From Candidatus Aminicenantota bacterium (GTDB lineage Bacteria > Acidobacteriota > UBA6911 > RPQK01 > JAJDTT01), in contig JAPOYZ010000493.1 of NCBI GenBank assembly GCA_026706325.1, forward strand, positions 1-18,313: DNA of 18,313 bases, written 5' to 3'. How positions within the stretch are numbered: the first letter of the stretch is position 1; the number at the start of each line of letters is the position of its first letter. Both the position numbers and the translations under genes were made by a program. The notes under the pieces are model-generated. The model had not been told where the DNA came from and searched no databases. It saw only the letters and a list, made by a program, of their open reading frames with translations. This document shows positions 12,756 to 18,313 of the stretch, piece by piece.

Positions 12756-14044
12756 CCCAGGTCTACATTCGTGACGTTCCGTCCCACGTGGGACGCGAGG
12801 TGAGCATCAAGGGCTGGCTCTACAACAAGACCCACAAGGGACGACTGTGGTTCCTCCTGGTCCGGGACGGAACCGGCGTGATTCAGTCGGTCCTGTTCAA
12901 GGGAAACGTGGCCCCGGAAGTCTTCGAGGCCGCCGAGGCTCTGACCCAGGAATCCTCCCTGCAGATTACCGGGACGGTCCGGCGGGACAAACGGGCGCCC
13001 GGCGGCTACGAGCTGGACGCCAGCGGGATGGAGGTGGTGCAGATCGCGCAAAGCTATCCCATCACGCCCAAGGAGCACGGGACCTCCTTCCTCATGGACC
13101 ACCGGCATCTCTGGCTGAGGTCGTCCCGGCAGCACGCGATCCTGCGGATACGGCATCAGTTGATCAAGGCCGCCCGCGACTTCTTCGACGGGCGGGGATT
13201 CGTGCTGGTGGACACGCCGATCCTGACTCCCGTCGCGTGCGAAGGGACGACGAATCTCTTTCCGGTGAAGTACTTCGACACCCCGGCCTACCTGAGCCAG
13301 AGCGGGCAACTGTACAGCGAGGCCTCCTGCATGTCCTTCGGCAAGGTCTACTGCTTCGGCCCCACCTTCCGCGCCGAGAAGTCCAAGACCCGCCGGCACC
13401 TGATGGAGTTCTGGATGGTGGAGCCGGAAGTGGCCTACGCCGATCTGGACGACATCATGGTCCTGGCCGAGGAGTTCGTCTCCTACCTGGTGGCCGAAGC
13501 CCTGAGGGAAGGCGAGGAGGAGCTGTCGATCCTGGGAAGGGACACGGGGCCGCTGAAGAAGGTGACTCCTCCGTTTCCCAGGCTCACCTACGCCGAAGCC
13601 TTCGATCTGCTGGAGCAGGAGGGTAGCGAGACGCCCCGGGGAGCGGACCTGGGGGGAACCGACGAGACCATCGTCTCCTCCCAGTTCGACCGGCCGGTCA
13701 TGGTTCACCGCTATCCCGCCGCCGTCAAGGGTTTCTACATGGAACCGGATCCGGAGAATCCCGACTTGGCGCTCTGCATGGACATGCTGGCGCCGGAGGG
13801 ATACGGGGAGATCATCGGGGGAAGCCAGCGGATCCACGACTACGATCTCCTGATGGAAAGGGTGCGGGAGCACGGCCTCCCCGTGGAACCACTCTCCTGG
13901 TACCTGGATTTGCGGAGATACGGCAGCGTGCCCCACTCCGGGTTCGGCCTGGGAATCGAACGGGTCCTCTCCTGGATCTGCGGGATTCCCCACGTCCGGG
14001 AGACCATTCCCTTTCCCAGGATGCTCCACCGGCTGTTCCCTTGA
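12749..14044 (+). CDS. asnS: Asparaginyl-tRNA synthetase
   Basis: Class II synthetase that charges tRNA-Asn with asparagine. 431 residues, normal length. An N-terminal OB-fold anticodon-binding domain (about 4-100: VYIRDV...VSIKGWLYNKTHKGRLWFLLVRDGTG) is followed by the catalytic core. Motif 1 region: IRHQLIKAARDFFDGRGFVLVDTPILTP (134-161). Motif 2: FGPTFRAEKSKTRRHLMEFWMVEPE (203-227), where the R-x-x-R-H-L-x-EFWM-x-EPE wording is typical of AsnRS rather than AspRS. Motif 3: GFGLGIERVLSW (398-409). The start ATG at 12749 sits inside the end of the kinase gene (ATGCTGA), so it is probably the last gene of the mqnA-to-asnS transcript. An upstream in-frame extension would overlap the kinase extensively and lacks homologous character. 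Confidence 0.95.
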   Translation: MLTQVYIRDVPSHVGREVSIKGWLYNKTHKGRLWFLLVRDGTGVIQSVLFKGNVAPEVFEAAEALTQESSLQITGTVRRDKRAPGGYELDASGMEVVQIAQSYPITPKEHGTSFLMDHRHLWLRSSRQHAILRIRHQLIKAARDFFDGRGFVLVDTPILTPVACEGTTNLFPVKYFDTPAYLSQSGQLYSEASCMSFGKVYCFGPTFRAEKSKTRRHLMEFWMVEPEVAYADLDDIMVLAEEFVSYLVAEALREGEEELSILGRDTGPLKKVTPPFPRLTYAEAFDLLEQEGSETPRGADLGGTDETIVSSQFDRPVMVHRYPAAVKGFYMEPDPENPDLALCMDMLAPEGYGEIIGGSQRIHDYDLLMERVREHGLPVEPLSWYLDLRRYGSVPHSGFGLGIERVLSWICGIPHVRETIPFPRMLHRLFP

Positions 14045-14083
14045 CCCACATTCTCCTGCGATGAGCGGCTCCTTTCCCCGGGA

Positions 14084-14113
14084 TGGAGACGCAGCCCTTT
14101 CAATTGGTATGAT
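14084..14113 (+). promoter_or_regulatory. Candidate promoter for folD
   Basis: TATGAT (14108-14113) matches five of six -10 positions. TGGAGA (14084-14089), 18 bases upstream, matches four of six -35 positions. It would start RNA near 14120, about 13 bases before the folD ATG, just ahead of its GAGG ribosome site (14123-14126). The 88-base gap after asnS contains no other notable signal. Confidence 0.4.
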
Positions 14114-14132
14114 TCATCTACCGAGGTAGCTC

Positions 14133-15089
14133 ATGGAGACCCGTCTGCTGGACGGCAAGAAGGTCGCCGCCCAGATCAAGAGTGAACTGTCGCAGGAGAT
14201 CCGGACGCTGACGTCGGGCGGCGTGGTTCCGGGTCTGGCCACGGTCCTGGTGGGGGACAATCCGGCCTCGCGCTTCTACGTGGCCAGCAAGTCCCGGGCC
14301 TGCCGGGAGTTGGGAATGCATTCGAAAGCGGTGGAGCTCCCGGCGGAGACCACCACCGAAGAGTTGCTGGCGGTCGTCCACAGGCTCAACGAAACGGACC
14401 GGATCGACGCTATTCTGGTGCAGATGCCCCTGCCCTCCCACATCGACACCGAGCGCACGCTGATGGCGGTTCGGCCGGACAAGGACGTGGACGGGTTCCA
14501 CCCGGTGAATACGGGGAGACTCTGCTCCGGAAATCCGGGCCTGGTGCCCTGTACGCCGCAGGGAATCATGGAGTTGCTGTTCCGCGAGGGGATCCCCCTC
14601 CGGGGGGCCGATGCGGTGGTCGTGGGACGGAGCAATATCGTGGGCAAGCCCATGTTTTTTCTGCTGCTCCAGGAACATGCCACGGTGACCGTCTGCCATT
14701 CCCGGACCCGGGACCTGCCCCGGGTCTGCCGCCGCGCCGATATTCTGGTCGCCGCAGTGGGCCGGCCGGCTCTACTCACGCGGAACTACATCAAGAAGGG
14801 CGCCGTCGTCGTCGACGTGGGAGTCAACCTGCTCCGGGACCGGGACGAGGTCATTCGCCTTTTCGGCGATGGTTCGCGCAAACTGGCGGCGTTCGACAAG
14901 AGGGGCTCGGTGCTGGTGGGCGACGTCCACCCCCAAGCCGCGCCGGGATGGGCCGCGGCGGTGACGCCGGTGCCGGGGGGCGTCGGCCCCTTGACCATCG
15001 CGCTCTTGATGAAGAATACGGTTCGAGCCTGCCGGCAACGACGCGGGAAAGCCGGCACGGTTCCTAAATCGATCGTGGGGGAATCATGA
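14133..15089 (+). CDS. folD: Bifunctional methylenetetrahydrofolate dehydrogenase / cyclohydrolase
   Basis: NADP-dependent enzyme interconverting 5,10-methylene-, 5,10-methenyl- and 10-formyl-tetrahydrofolate for purine and formyl-Met synthesis. The catalytic set is present: Y49 and K53 in FYVASKSRAC (48-57), Q97 in LVQMPLP, and D120 in DKDVDGFHPVN. The NAD(P) part has VVVGRSNIVGKP (162-173), and the C-terminal signature TPVPGGVGPLTIALLMKNT is intact at 278-296. It is longer than the E. coli enzyme (318 against about 290) because of roughly 20 residues between DVGVN (228-232) and LVGDVHP (261-267) and a basic tail of about 20 residues; both look like subfamily variation. GAGG lies 6 bases before the ATG. 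Its last codons overlap the next start (ATGA). Confidence 0.96.
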   Translation: METRLLDGKKVAAQIKSELSQEIRTLTSGGVVPGLATVLVGDNPASRFYVASKSRACRELGMHSKAVELPAETTTEELLAVVHRLNETDRIDAILVQMPLPSHIDTERTLMAVRPDKDVDGFHPVNTGRLCSGNPGLVPCTPQGIMELLFREGIPLRGADAVVVGRSNIVGKPMFFLLLQEHATVTVCHSRTRDLPRVCRRADILVAAVGRPALLTRNYIKKGAVVVDVGVNLLRDRDEVIRLFGDGSRKLAAFDKRGSVLVGDVHPQAAPGWAAAVTPVPGGVGPLTIALLMKNTVRACRQRRGKAGTVPKSIVGES

Positions 15090-16057
15090 ACGAAATCAGG
15101 AAGACCATCGGATTTTGGGTCATCGCCGCTTGCCTGCTGCCTCTGGCCGCCTCGTCGGTTCAGGTGAGTCAGGTCAAGAAGGTCAAAGTCGGCAAGGCGC
15201 CCAACTTCTCCGTCCTGGGCGAAGACGGGCGTTACCTCTTCGTGACCAACTTCGCCTCGGACGAGGTCTCCATCGTGAACACGCTCACCAACCGGGAGGA
15301 AAGGACCTTCTACGCCGGCTTCAAACCGCTGGGAATCGCCATTTCGCCCAGCGGCGACCGGATCTACGTCACCAACTACCAGTCGGGTCTTGTGAAGGTG
15401 GTGGACGGAAGGACCTACCGGATCACCGATGACATCAAGGTGGGCGGGATGCCCACGGACGTGGTGGTGTCTCCCCGGGGGCACACGATCTACGTGGCCA
15501 ATTACGGCCGGGGCCGCATCGGACGCGTCGACTTCATCGATACGGCTTCCCACCGGGTCACCAAGTCGGTGGAAGTGGGCGTGCGCCCGCTGGTGGCTGC
15601 CATCTCTCCCCTGGGCGAGCAGTTGTACGTTCCTTGTGCCGGCTCCAACGACCTCTATGTGATCGATGCCAACGAAGGACGCGTGATCAAGGAGATCCCG
15701 GTCGGAATCGGTCCCGACGGCATCGTCTTGACTCCCGACGGCGAACGCCTGCTGGTGGCCAACAGCGGGACCAACGATCTCTCGGTGGTGGACCTGCTCG
15801 ACATCGAGGAGACGCGCCGGGTTCGGGTGGGCGAGCAACCCTTCTCCCTGACCGTGAACGACCAGGGCTACGTCTTCGTGGTGGAGAGCGGGAGCCGAAC
15901 GATTTCCATACTGAGTCCCGAGCTGAACAAGGTGCGGACCGTCGAAGTGGGGAAGAAGCCCATCGACATACAGGTTTCACCCGACAGCCGCTTCGTCTAC
16001 GTGACGGACGAGAAAGAAAATCGGGTCATGGTACTGCGAATCTCCGGACTGGGTTGA
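15086..16057 (+). CDS. Secreted YVTN-type beta-propeller protein
   Basis: 323-residue exported beta-propeller. Residues 1-25 form a signal peptide (MNEIRKTIGFWVIAACLLPLAASS). IAAC (14-17) resembles a lipobox, but it sits inside the hydrophobic core, so ordinary cleavage near residue 25 is more likely. About seven repeats of roughly 42 residues follow, each with a variant of x-YVTN-x-x-S-x-x-V-x-V-V-D and an x-V-G-x-x-P-x-x-I-x-x-S-P-D-G turn: YLFVTNFASDEVSIVN, IYVTNYQSGLVKVVD, IYVANYGRGRIGRVD, LYVPCAGSNDLYVID, LLVANSGTNDLSVVD, VFVVESGSRTISIL and VYVTDEKENRVMVL. No catalytic residue can be assigned; a binding or scaffold role at the cell surface is likely. The 4-bp overlap with folD is probably opportunistic. 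The SoxCD-like pair begins 103 bases later. Confidence 0.88.
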   Translation: MNEIRKTIGFWVIAACLLPLAASSVQVSQVKKVKVGKAPNFSVLGEDGRYLFVTNFASDEVSIVNTLTNREERTFYAGFKPLGIAISPSGDRIYVTNYQSGLVKVVDGRTYRITDDIKVGGMPTDVVVSPRGHTIYVANYGRGRIGRVDFIDTASHRVTKSVEVGVRPLVAAISPLGEQLYVPCAGSNDLYVIDANEGRVIKEIPVGIGPDGIVLTPDGERLLVANSGTNDLSVVDLLDIEETRRVRVGEQPFSLTVNDQGYVFVVESGSRTISILSPELNKVRTVEVGKKPIDIQVSPDSRFVYVTDEKENRVMVLRISGLG

Positions 16058-16061
16058 GGCT

Positions 16062-16092
16062 CCGGCGCGGCTCGAGTGGCCAGCGCAGCCGG
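16062..16092 (+). terminator. Hairpin after the beta-propeller gene
   Basis: CCGGCGCG (16062-16069) pairs with CGC-A-GCCGG (16084-16092), leaving one bulged A, five bases after the stop codon. There is no T-run. It probably separates the folD unit from the sox-like pair or attenuates readthrough. The remaining bases to 16160 show no clear promoter. Confidence 0.4.
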
Positions 16093-16160
16093 TGGAATCT
16101 GCACTTTCGCCCGATTCGGAGACGATGACCCCGGTTTGAGGGATCCGGGAGGAGAGTGTC

Positions 16161-17393
16161 ATGGGAGACGAGAAACCTGGCAGAAGCTCTGGTGAAGCCA
16201 GCCGGCGAAAATTTCTGAGTATCGGCGCGGCGGTCGGCGGCGCTCTTTTGGCGTGTTCGGACTCGGCGGACACGCCAGCCGGGGGCGGAGTGAAACGCAC
16301 CGGCAAGCCGCCGGATGAGTATGGCGAGCGCTCGCCGTTCGAAAAGTCCATCCGGAAGGGGTCGCTCTCGAAATACCCTGAAGCCGGCTCCACGCGGACG
16401 CCGCTCCAAGACTCCCACGGGATCATCACGCCCTCCTCGCTGCACTTCGAGCGCCATCACGCGGGAGTTCCCCTGATCGATCCCGCCGAGCACCGCCTGT
16501 TGATTCACGGCCTGGTGGCACGTCCATTGATTCTCACCATGGACGAGTTGAAGACCTTCCCCTCGGTGTCGCGGATCCACTTCATCGAGTGTTCCGGCAA
16601 CAGCCGCGGCGAATGGAAAACGAACAAGGGTTCCACCGCACAGATCAGCCACGGCATGGCGAGCTGCAGCGAATGGACGGGAGTTCTGCTGTCGGTCCTG
16701 CTGGATGAGGTCGGCGTGAAGCCCGAAGCCAGGTGGCTGATCGCGGAAGGAGCCGACGCCTGCAAAATGCACCGCAGCCTGCCGCTCGACAAGTGCCGTG
16801 ACGACGTGATCCTCGCCTACGGGCAGAACGGAGAGGCGATCCGTCCGGAGCAGGGGTACCCGCTGCGCCTGGTGGTGCCCGGTCACGAGGGGAACATCAA
16901 CGTCAAATGGGTCCGGCGGCTGATGTTGGCGGACCAGCCTGCCATGGGACGGGAAGAGACGTCGAAGTACACTGACGTTCTGGCCAACGGCAAGGCCCGG
17001 CAATTCAGCCTTGCGATGGAGGCCAAATCGGTGATCACCCGCCCCTCCGGAGGGCAGAAGTTGGCGGGACCGGGATTTGTCGAGATCACCGGGCTGGCGT
17101 GGTCGGGCCGGGGATTGATCGAGCGGGTGGAGGTTTCCACCGACAACGGAGCAACGTGGACCGACGCAGCCTTGCAGGAACCGCGTCACCGGATCGCATT
17201 CACCCGCTTTCGTCTGCCCTGGACCTGGGACGGTACACCGGCGGTGATCCTTTCCAGGGCCACGGACGAGACGGGTTACGTCCAACCGACTGTGGAAGCT
17301 CTGATGGAGGTGCGAGGCCCGAACTCCGACTACCACAACAACGGCATCAAGTCCTGGAAGATCGCCGGCGACGGGAGTGTGACCCATGTCTGA
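16161..17393 (+). CDS. soxC: SoxC-like molybdopterin sulfur/sulfite dehydrogenase, Tat lipoprotein
   Basis: Sulfite-oxidase-family subunit carrying a molybdenum-pterin cofactor. SoxC with SoxD oxidises sulfane sulfur in the periplasm. Of 410 residues, the N-terminus shows a twin-arginine motif (SRRKFLS, 14-20), a hydrophobic IGAAVGGALLA and then a lipobox LLAC with Cys32, so it is probably a Tat-exported lipoprotein. The Mo domain has IHFIECSGNSRG (139-150) with Mo-ligand C144, GMASCSEWTGVLLSVLLDEVG, and GYPLRLVVPGHEGNINVKWVRRL. The C-terminal dimerisation domain contains VEITGLAWSGRGLIERVEVSTDNGATWTDA and ends in RGPNSDYHNNGIKSWKI. GGGAGGAG lies six bases before the ATG. The wording of the Mo site and the SoxD-like partner favour SoxC over SorA or YedY. 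It overlaps the cytochrome gene by 8 bases. Confidence 0.9.
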   Translation: MGDEKPGRSSGEASRRKFLSIGAAVGGALLACSDSADTPAGGGVKRTGKPPDEYGERSPFEKSIRKGSLSKYPEAGSTRTPLQDSHGIITPSSLHFERHHAGVPLIDPAEHRLLIHGLVARPLILTMDELKTFPSVSRIHFIECSGNSRGEWKTNKGSTAQISHGMASCSEWTGVLLSVLLDEVGVKPEARWLIAEGADACKMHRSLPLDKCRDDVILAYGQNGEAIRPEQGYPLRLVVPGHEGNINVKWVRRLMLADQPAMGREETSKYTDVLANGKARQFSLAMEAKSVITRPSGGQKLAGPGFVEITGLAWSGRGLIERVEVSTDNGATWTDAALQEPRHRIAFTRFRLPWTWDGTPAVILSRATDETGYVQPTVEALMEVRGPNSDYHNNGIKSWKIAGDGSVTHV

Positions 17394-17943
17394 CCGCGGC
17401 AGAGGATACTGGCCGGTGTTCGTCTTGGCCGGTCTGCTGGTGGGTGCCGGCGCGGCCCAGTCGCCGACGTACAAGGTCGGGCGCACACCGACGGCGGACG
17501 AGGTCAAGGCCTTGAGCATTACGATATTTCCGGACGGAACGGGGCTTCCTGACGGCAGCGGCACCGCCGCCGAGGGCAAGGAAGTCTATGCCCGCCGGTG
17601 CTCGGAATGCCACGGCACGACGGGCCAGGGCGGGGAGTCGTCGGCGCTGGTGGGCGGGGGAGGAAGCCTCGTGACCGCCAAGCCCTTGAAGACGGTCGGC
17701 AGCTATTGGCCCTACGCAACGACGCTCTGGGACTACGTGAACCGCACCATGCCTTTCCACAATCCGGGCATCCTGACCGACGACCACGTCTATGCCGTCG
17801 TGGCGTACGTTCTGCATCTGAACGAAATCGTGGCCGAGAACGAAGAGATGAACCGGCAGACGCTCCCCGGCGTCCGAATGCCCAACAGGGACGGATTCGT
17901 AAACGACGACCGCCCCGACGTCGGCCCCAGGTCTGAGAAGTAA
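17386..17943 (+). CDS. soxD: SoxD-like mono-haem cytochrome c
   Basis: Electron-accepting partner of the SoxC-like enzyme. 185 residues. A signal peptide covers about 1-24 (MSDRGRGYWPVFVLAGLLVGAGAA, cleavage before QS). One class I haem site is present: C72-S-E-C75-H76. Met122 in NRTMPFHNPG is the likely sixth ligand. The segment TMPFHNPGILTDDHVYAVVAYVLHLNEIV followed by MNRQTLPGVRMPNRDGFV matches the SoxD/SorB cytochrome pattern closely. Full-length Paracoccus SoxD has two haem domains; only one is here, so this is the short form. The start ATG lies inside the soxC end, so translation is coupled. The terminal electron acceptor is not encoded in the window. Confidence 0.88.
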   Translation: MSDRGRGYWPVFVLAGLLVGAGAAQSPTYKVGRTPTADEVKALSITIFPDGTGLPDGSGTAAEGKEVYARRCSECHGTTGQGGESSALVGGGGSLVTAKPLKTVGSYWPYATTLWDYVNRTMPFHNPGILTDDHVYAVVAYVLHLNEIVAENEEMNRQTLPGVRMPNRDGFVNDDRPDVGPRSEK

Positions 17944-17962
17944 GCGAGTCCCCCCCGGATAC

Positions 17963-17984
17963 GCGGATAACAAGCGGATAACAA
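17963..17984. repeat. Perfect tandem repeat of an 11-base unit
   Basis: GCGGATAACAA occurs twice head to tail (17963-17973 and 17974-17984), starting 19 bases after the cytochrome stop codon. The 11-base period places both copies on the same helix face, so a protein site is conceivable. A simple replication-slippage duplication is equally possible. Confidence 0.7.
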
Positions 17985-18020
17985 GGGACAGTCTCGATTT
18001 CGGGGGAAACTGTAGAAACC

Positions 18021-18040
18021 TGTCCGGGAGTGTCCGGGAG
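18021..18040. repeat. Perfect tandem repeat of a 10-base unit
   Basis: TGTCCGGGAG occurs twice head to tail (18021-18030 and 18031-18040), 36 bases after the 11-base tandem repeat and unrelated to it in sequence. Confidence 0.7.
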
Positions 18041-18185
18041 GGAAGCAATGACCTCCTGTGCATGGATGAAAATCCGGAGGACCATCCACACGCTTAAGGG
18101 ACGAATTCAGTCTGGCGGGCGGATCCAGTAATCTGAGTTGTTCCGTCCCGCGGTGGCGGATTCGACGGTCGGAGTTCGGGCGAGT

Positions 18186-18311
18186 CTAGGAAACCAACGA
18201 GTTCGAGCGTTGCTCTCGCAGGGAATACAGGACTCCGTCCAGTTGGGGGATGGGGTGGCGGCGACGTCGATATCTGCCCTGCTGCCGATACGTCTCCAGC
18301 AGCTTCGCCAC
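18186..18311 (-). CDS. Possible 3' end of a minus-strand gene (partial)
   Basis: Reading leftward from 18311, an open frame of 41 residues runs to a TAG (18186-18188). It begins VAKLLETYRQQGRYRRRR and ends with LREQRSNSLVS. The mix of hydrophobic, charged and aromatic residues looks protein-like and could be the C-terminus of a gene lying beyond the window, but the sample is small and I do not recognise it. The GTG at 18311 could also be a start codon of a very small gene. There is no ribosome-site information because the window ends there. Confidence 0.25.
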   Translation of the reverse strand: MAKLLETYRQQGRYRRRRHPIPQLDGVLYSLREQRSNSLVS

Positions 18312-18313
18312 CT

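Larger units (their letters stand above)
17944..18313. other. 370-base terminal stretch without a complete gene
   Basis: After the cytochrome stop no convincing complete coding region is seen on either strand. Contents are two short perfect tandem repeats (17963-17984 and 18021-18040, listed separately), a weak inverted repeat ACAGT (17988-17992) with ACTGT, and a possible minus-strand gene end from 18311 to 18186. No T-rich terminator follows soxD. Confidence 0.6.

Noticed and set aside
18154..18175. GGATTCGACGG resembles the conserved 5' motif of tmRNA.
   Set aside because: The surrounding bases do not give a matching acceptor stem, no tag-peptide reading frame follows before the window ends, and an opposite-strand frame starts close by. 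The match is short enough to be chance.

Overview
The window looks like chromosomal DNA from a GC-rich bacterium, most likely an acidobacterium. The main clue is the secreted VWA-domain protein at the left end, which resembles a family expanded in Acidobacteriota. The short-spaced gene order and the intergenic double-hairpin repeats fit but are not decisive. There is no phage, transposase, rRNA, tRNA or CRISPR array. Taxonomy here is inference.

Left part (1-7873). A minus-strand secreted VWA protein is divergent from two small plus-strand genes of unknown function. They converge on a two-gene minus-strand siroheme/cobalamin precursor operon: SUMT/CobA and a compact precorrin-2 dehydrogenase that overlap by 4 bp. 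A structured intergenic stretch (about 3290-3558) then leads into a small secreted fibronectin-III-like protein. That gene converges on topA, and dprA lies behind topA on the same strand.

Middle part (7874-14044). A non-coding gap holds three consecutive hairpins, two of which form a repeat whose second half also occurs at the left edge of the window. Next comes a tightly packed plus-strand run: mqnA (futalosine menaquinone pathway), a DUF1343/NamZ-type exo-N-acetylmuramidase, a CYTH-domain protein, a MurU-like sugar-1-phosphate nucleotidyltransferase, an AmgK-like sugar kinase and asnS. NamZ, AmgK and MurU together would release MurNAc from peptidoglycan fragments, phosphorylate it at C1 and convert it to UDP-MurNAc, so the core of this run reads as a cell-wall salvage module. 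The NamZ-like protein has no signal peptide, the MurU-like protein lacks the usual metal-binding aspartates, and a CYTH protein of unknown role sits between them. This is the most interesting part of the window.

Right part (14045-18313). folD has its own plausible promoter and overlaps a secreted YVTN-type beta-propeller gene by 4 bp. A hairpin follows, then an overlapping SoxC/SoxD-like pair: a molybdopterin sulfur/sulfite dehydrogenase with a Tat signal and lipobox, and a mono-haem cytochrome c. No other sox genes are visible. The last 370 bases have no complete gene. They carry two short perfect tandem duplications and possibly the 3' end of a minus-strand gene entering from beyond the window.
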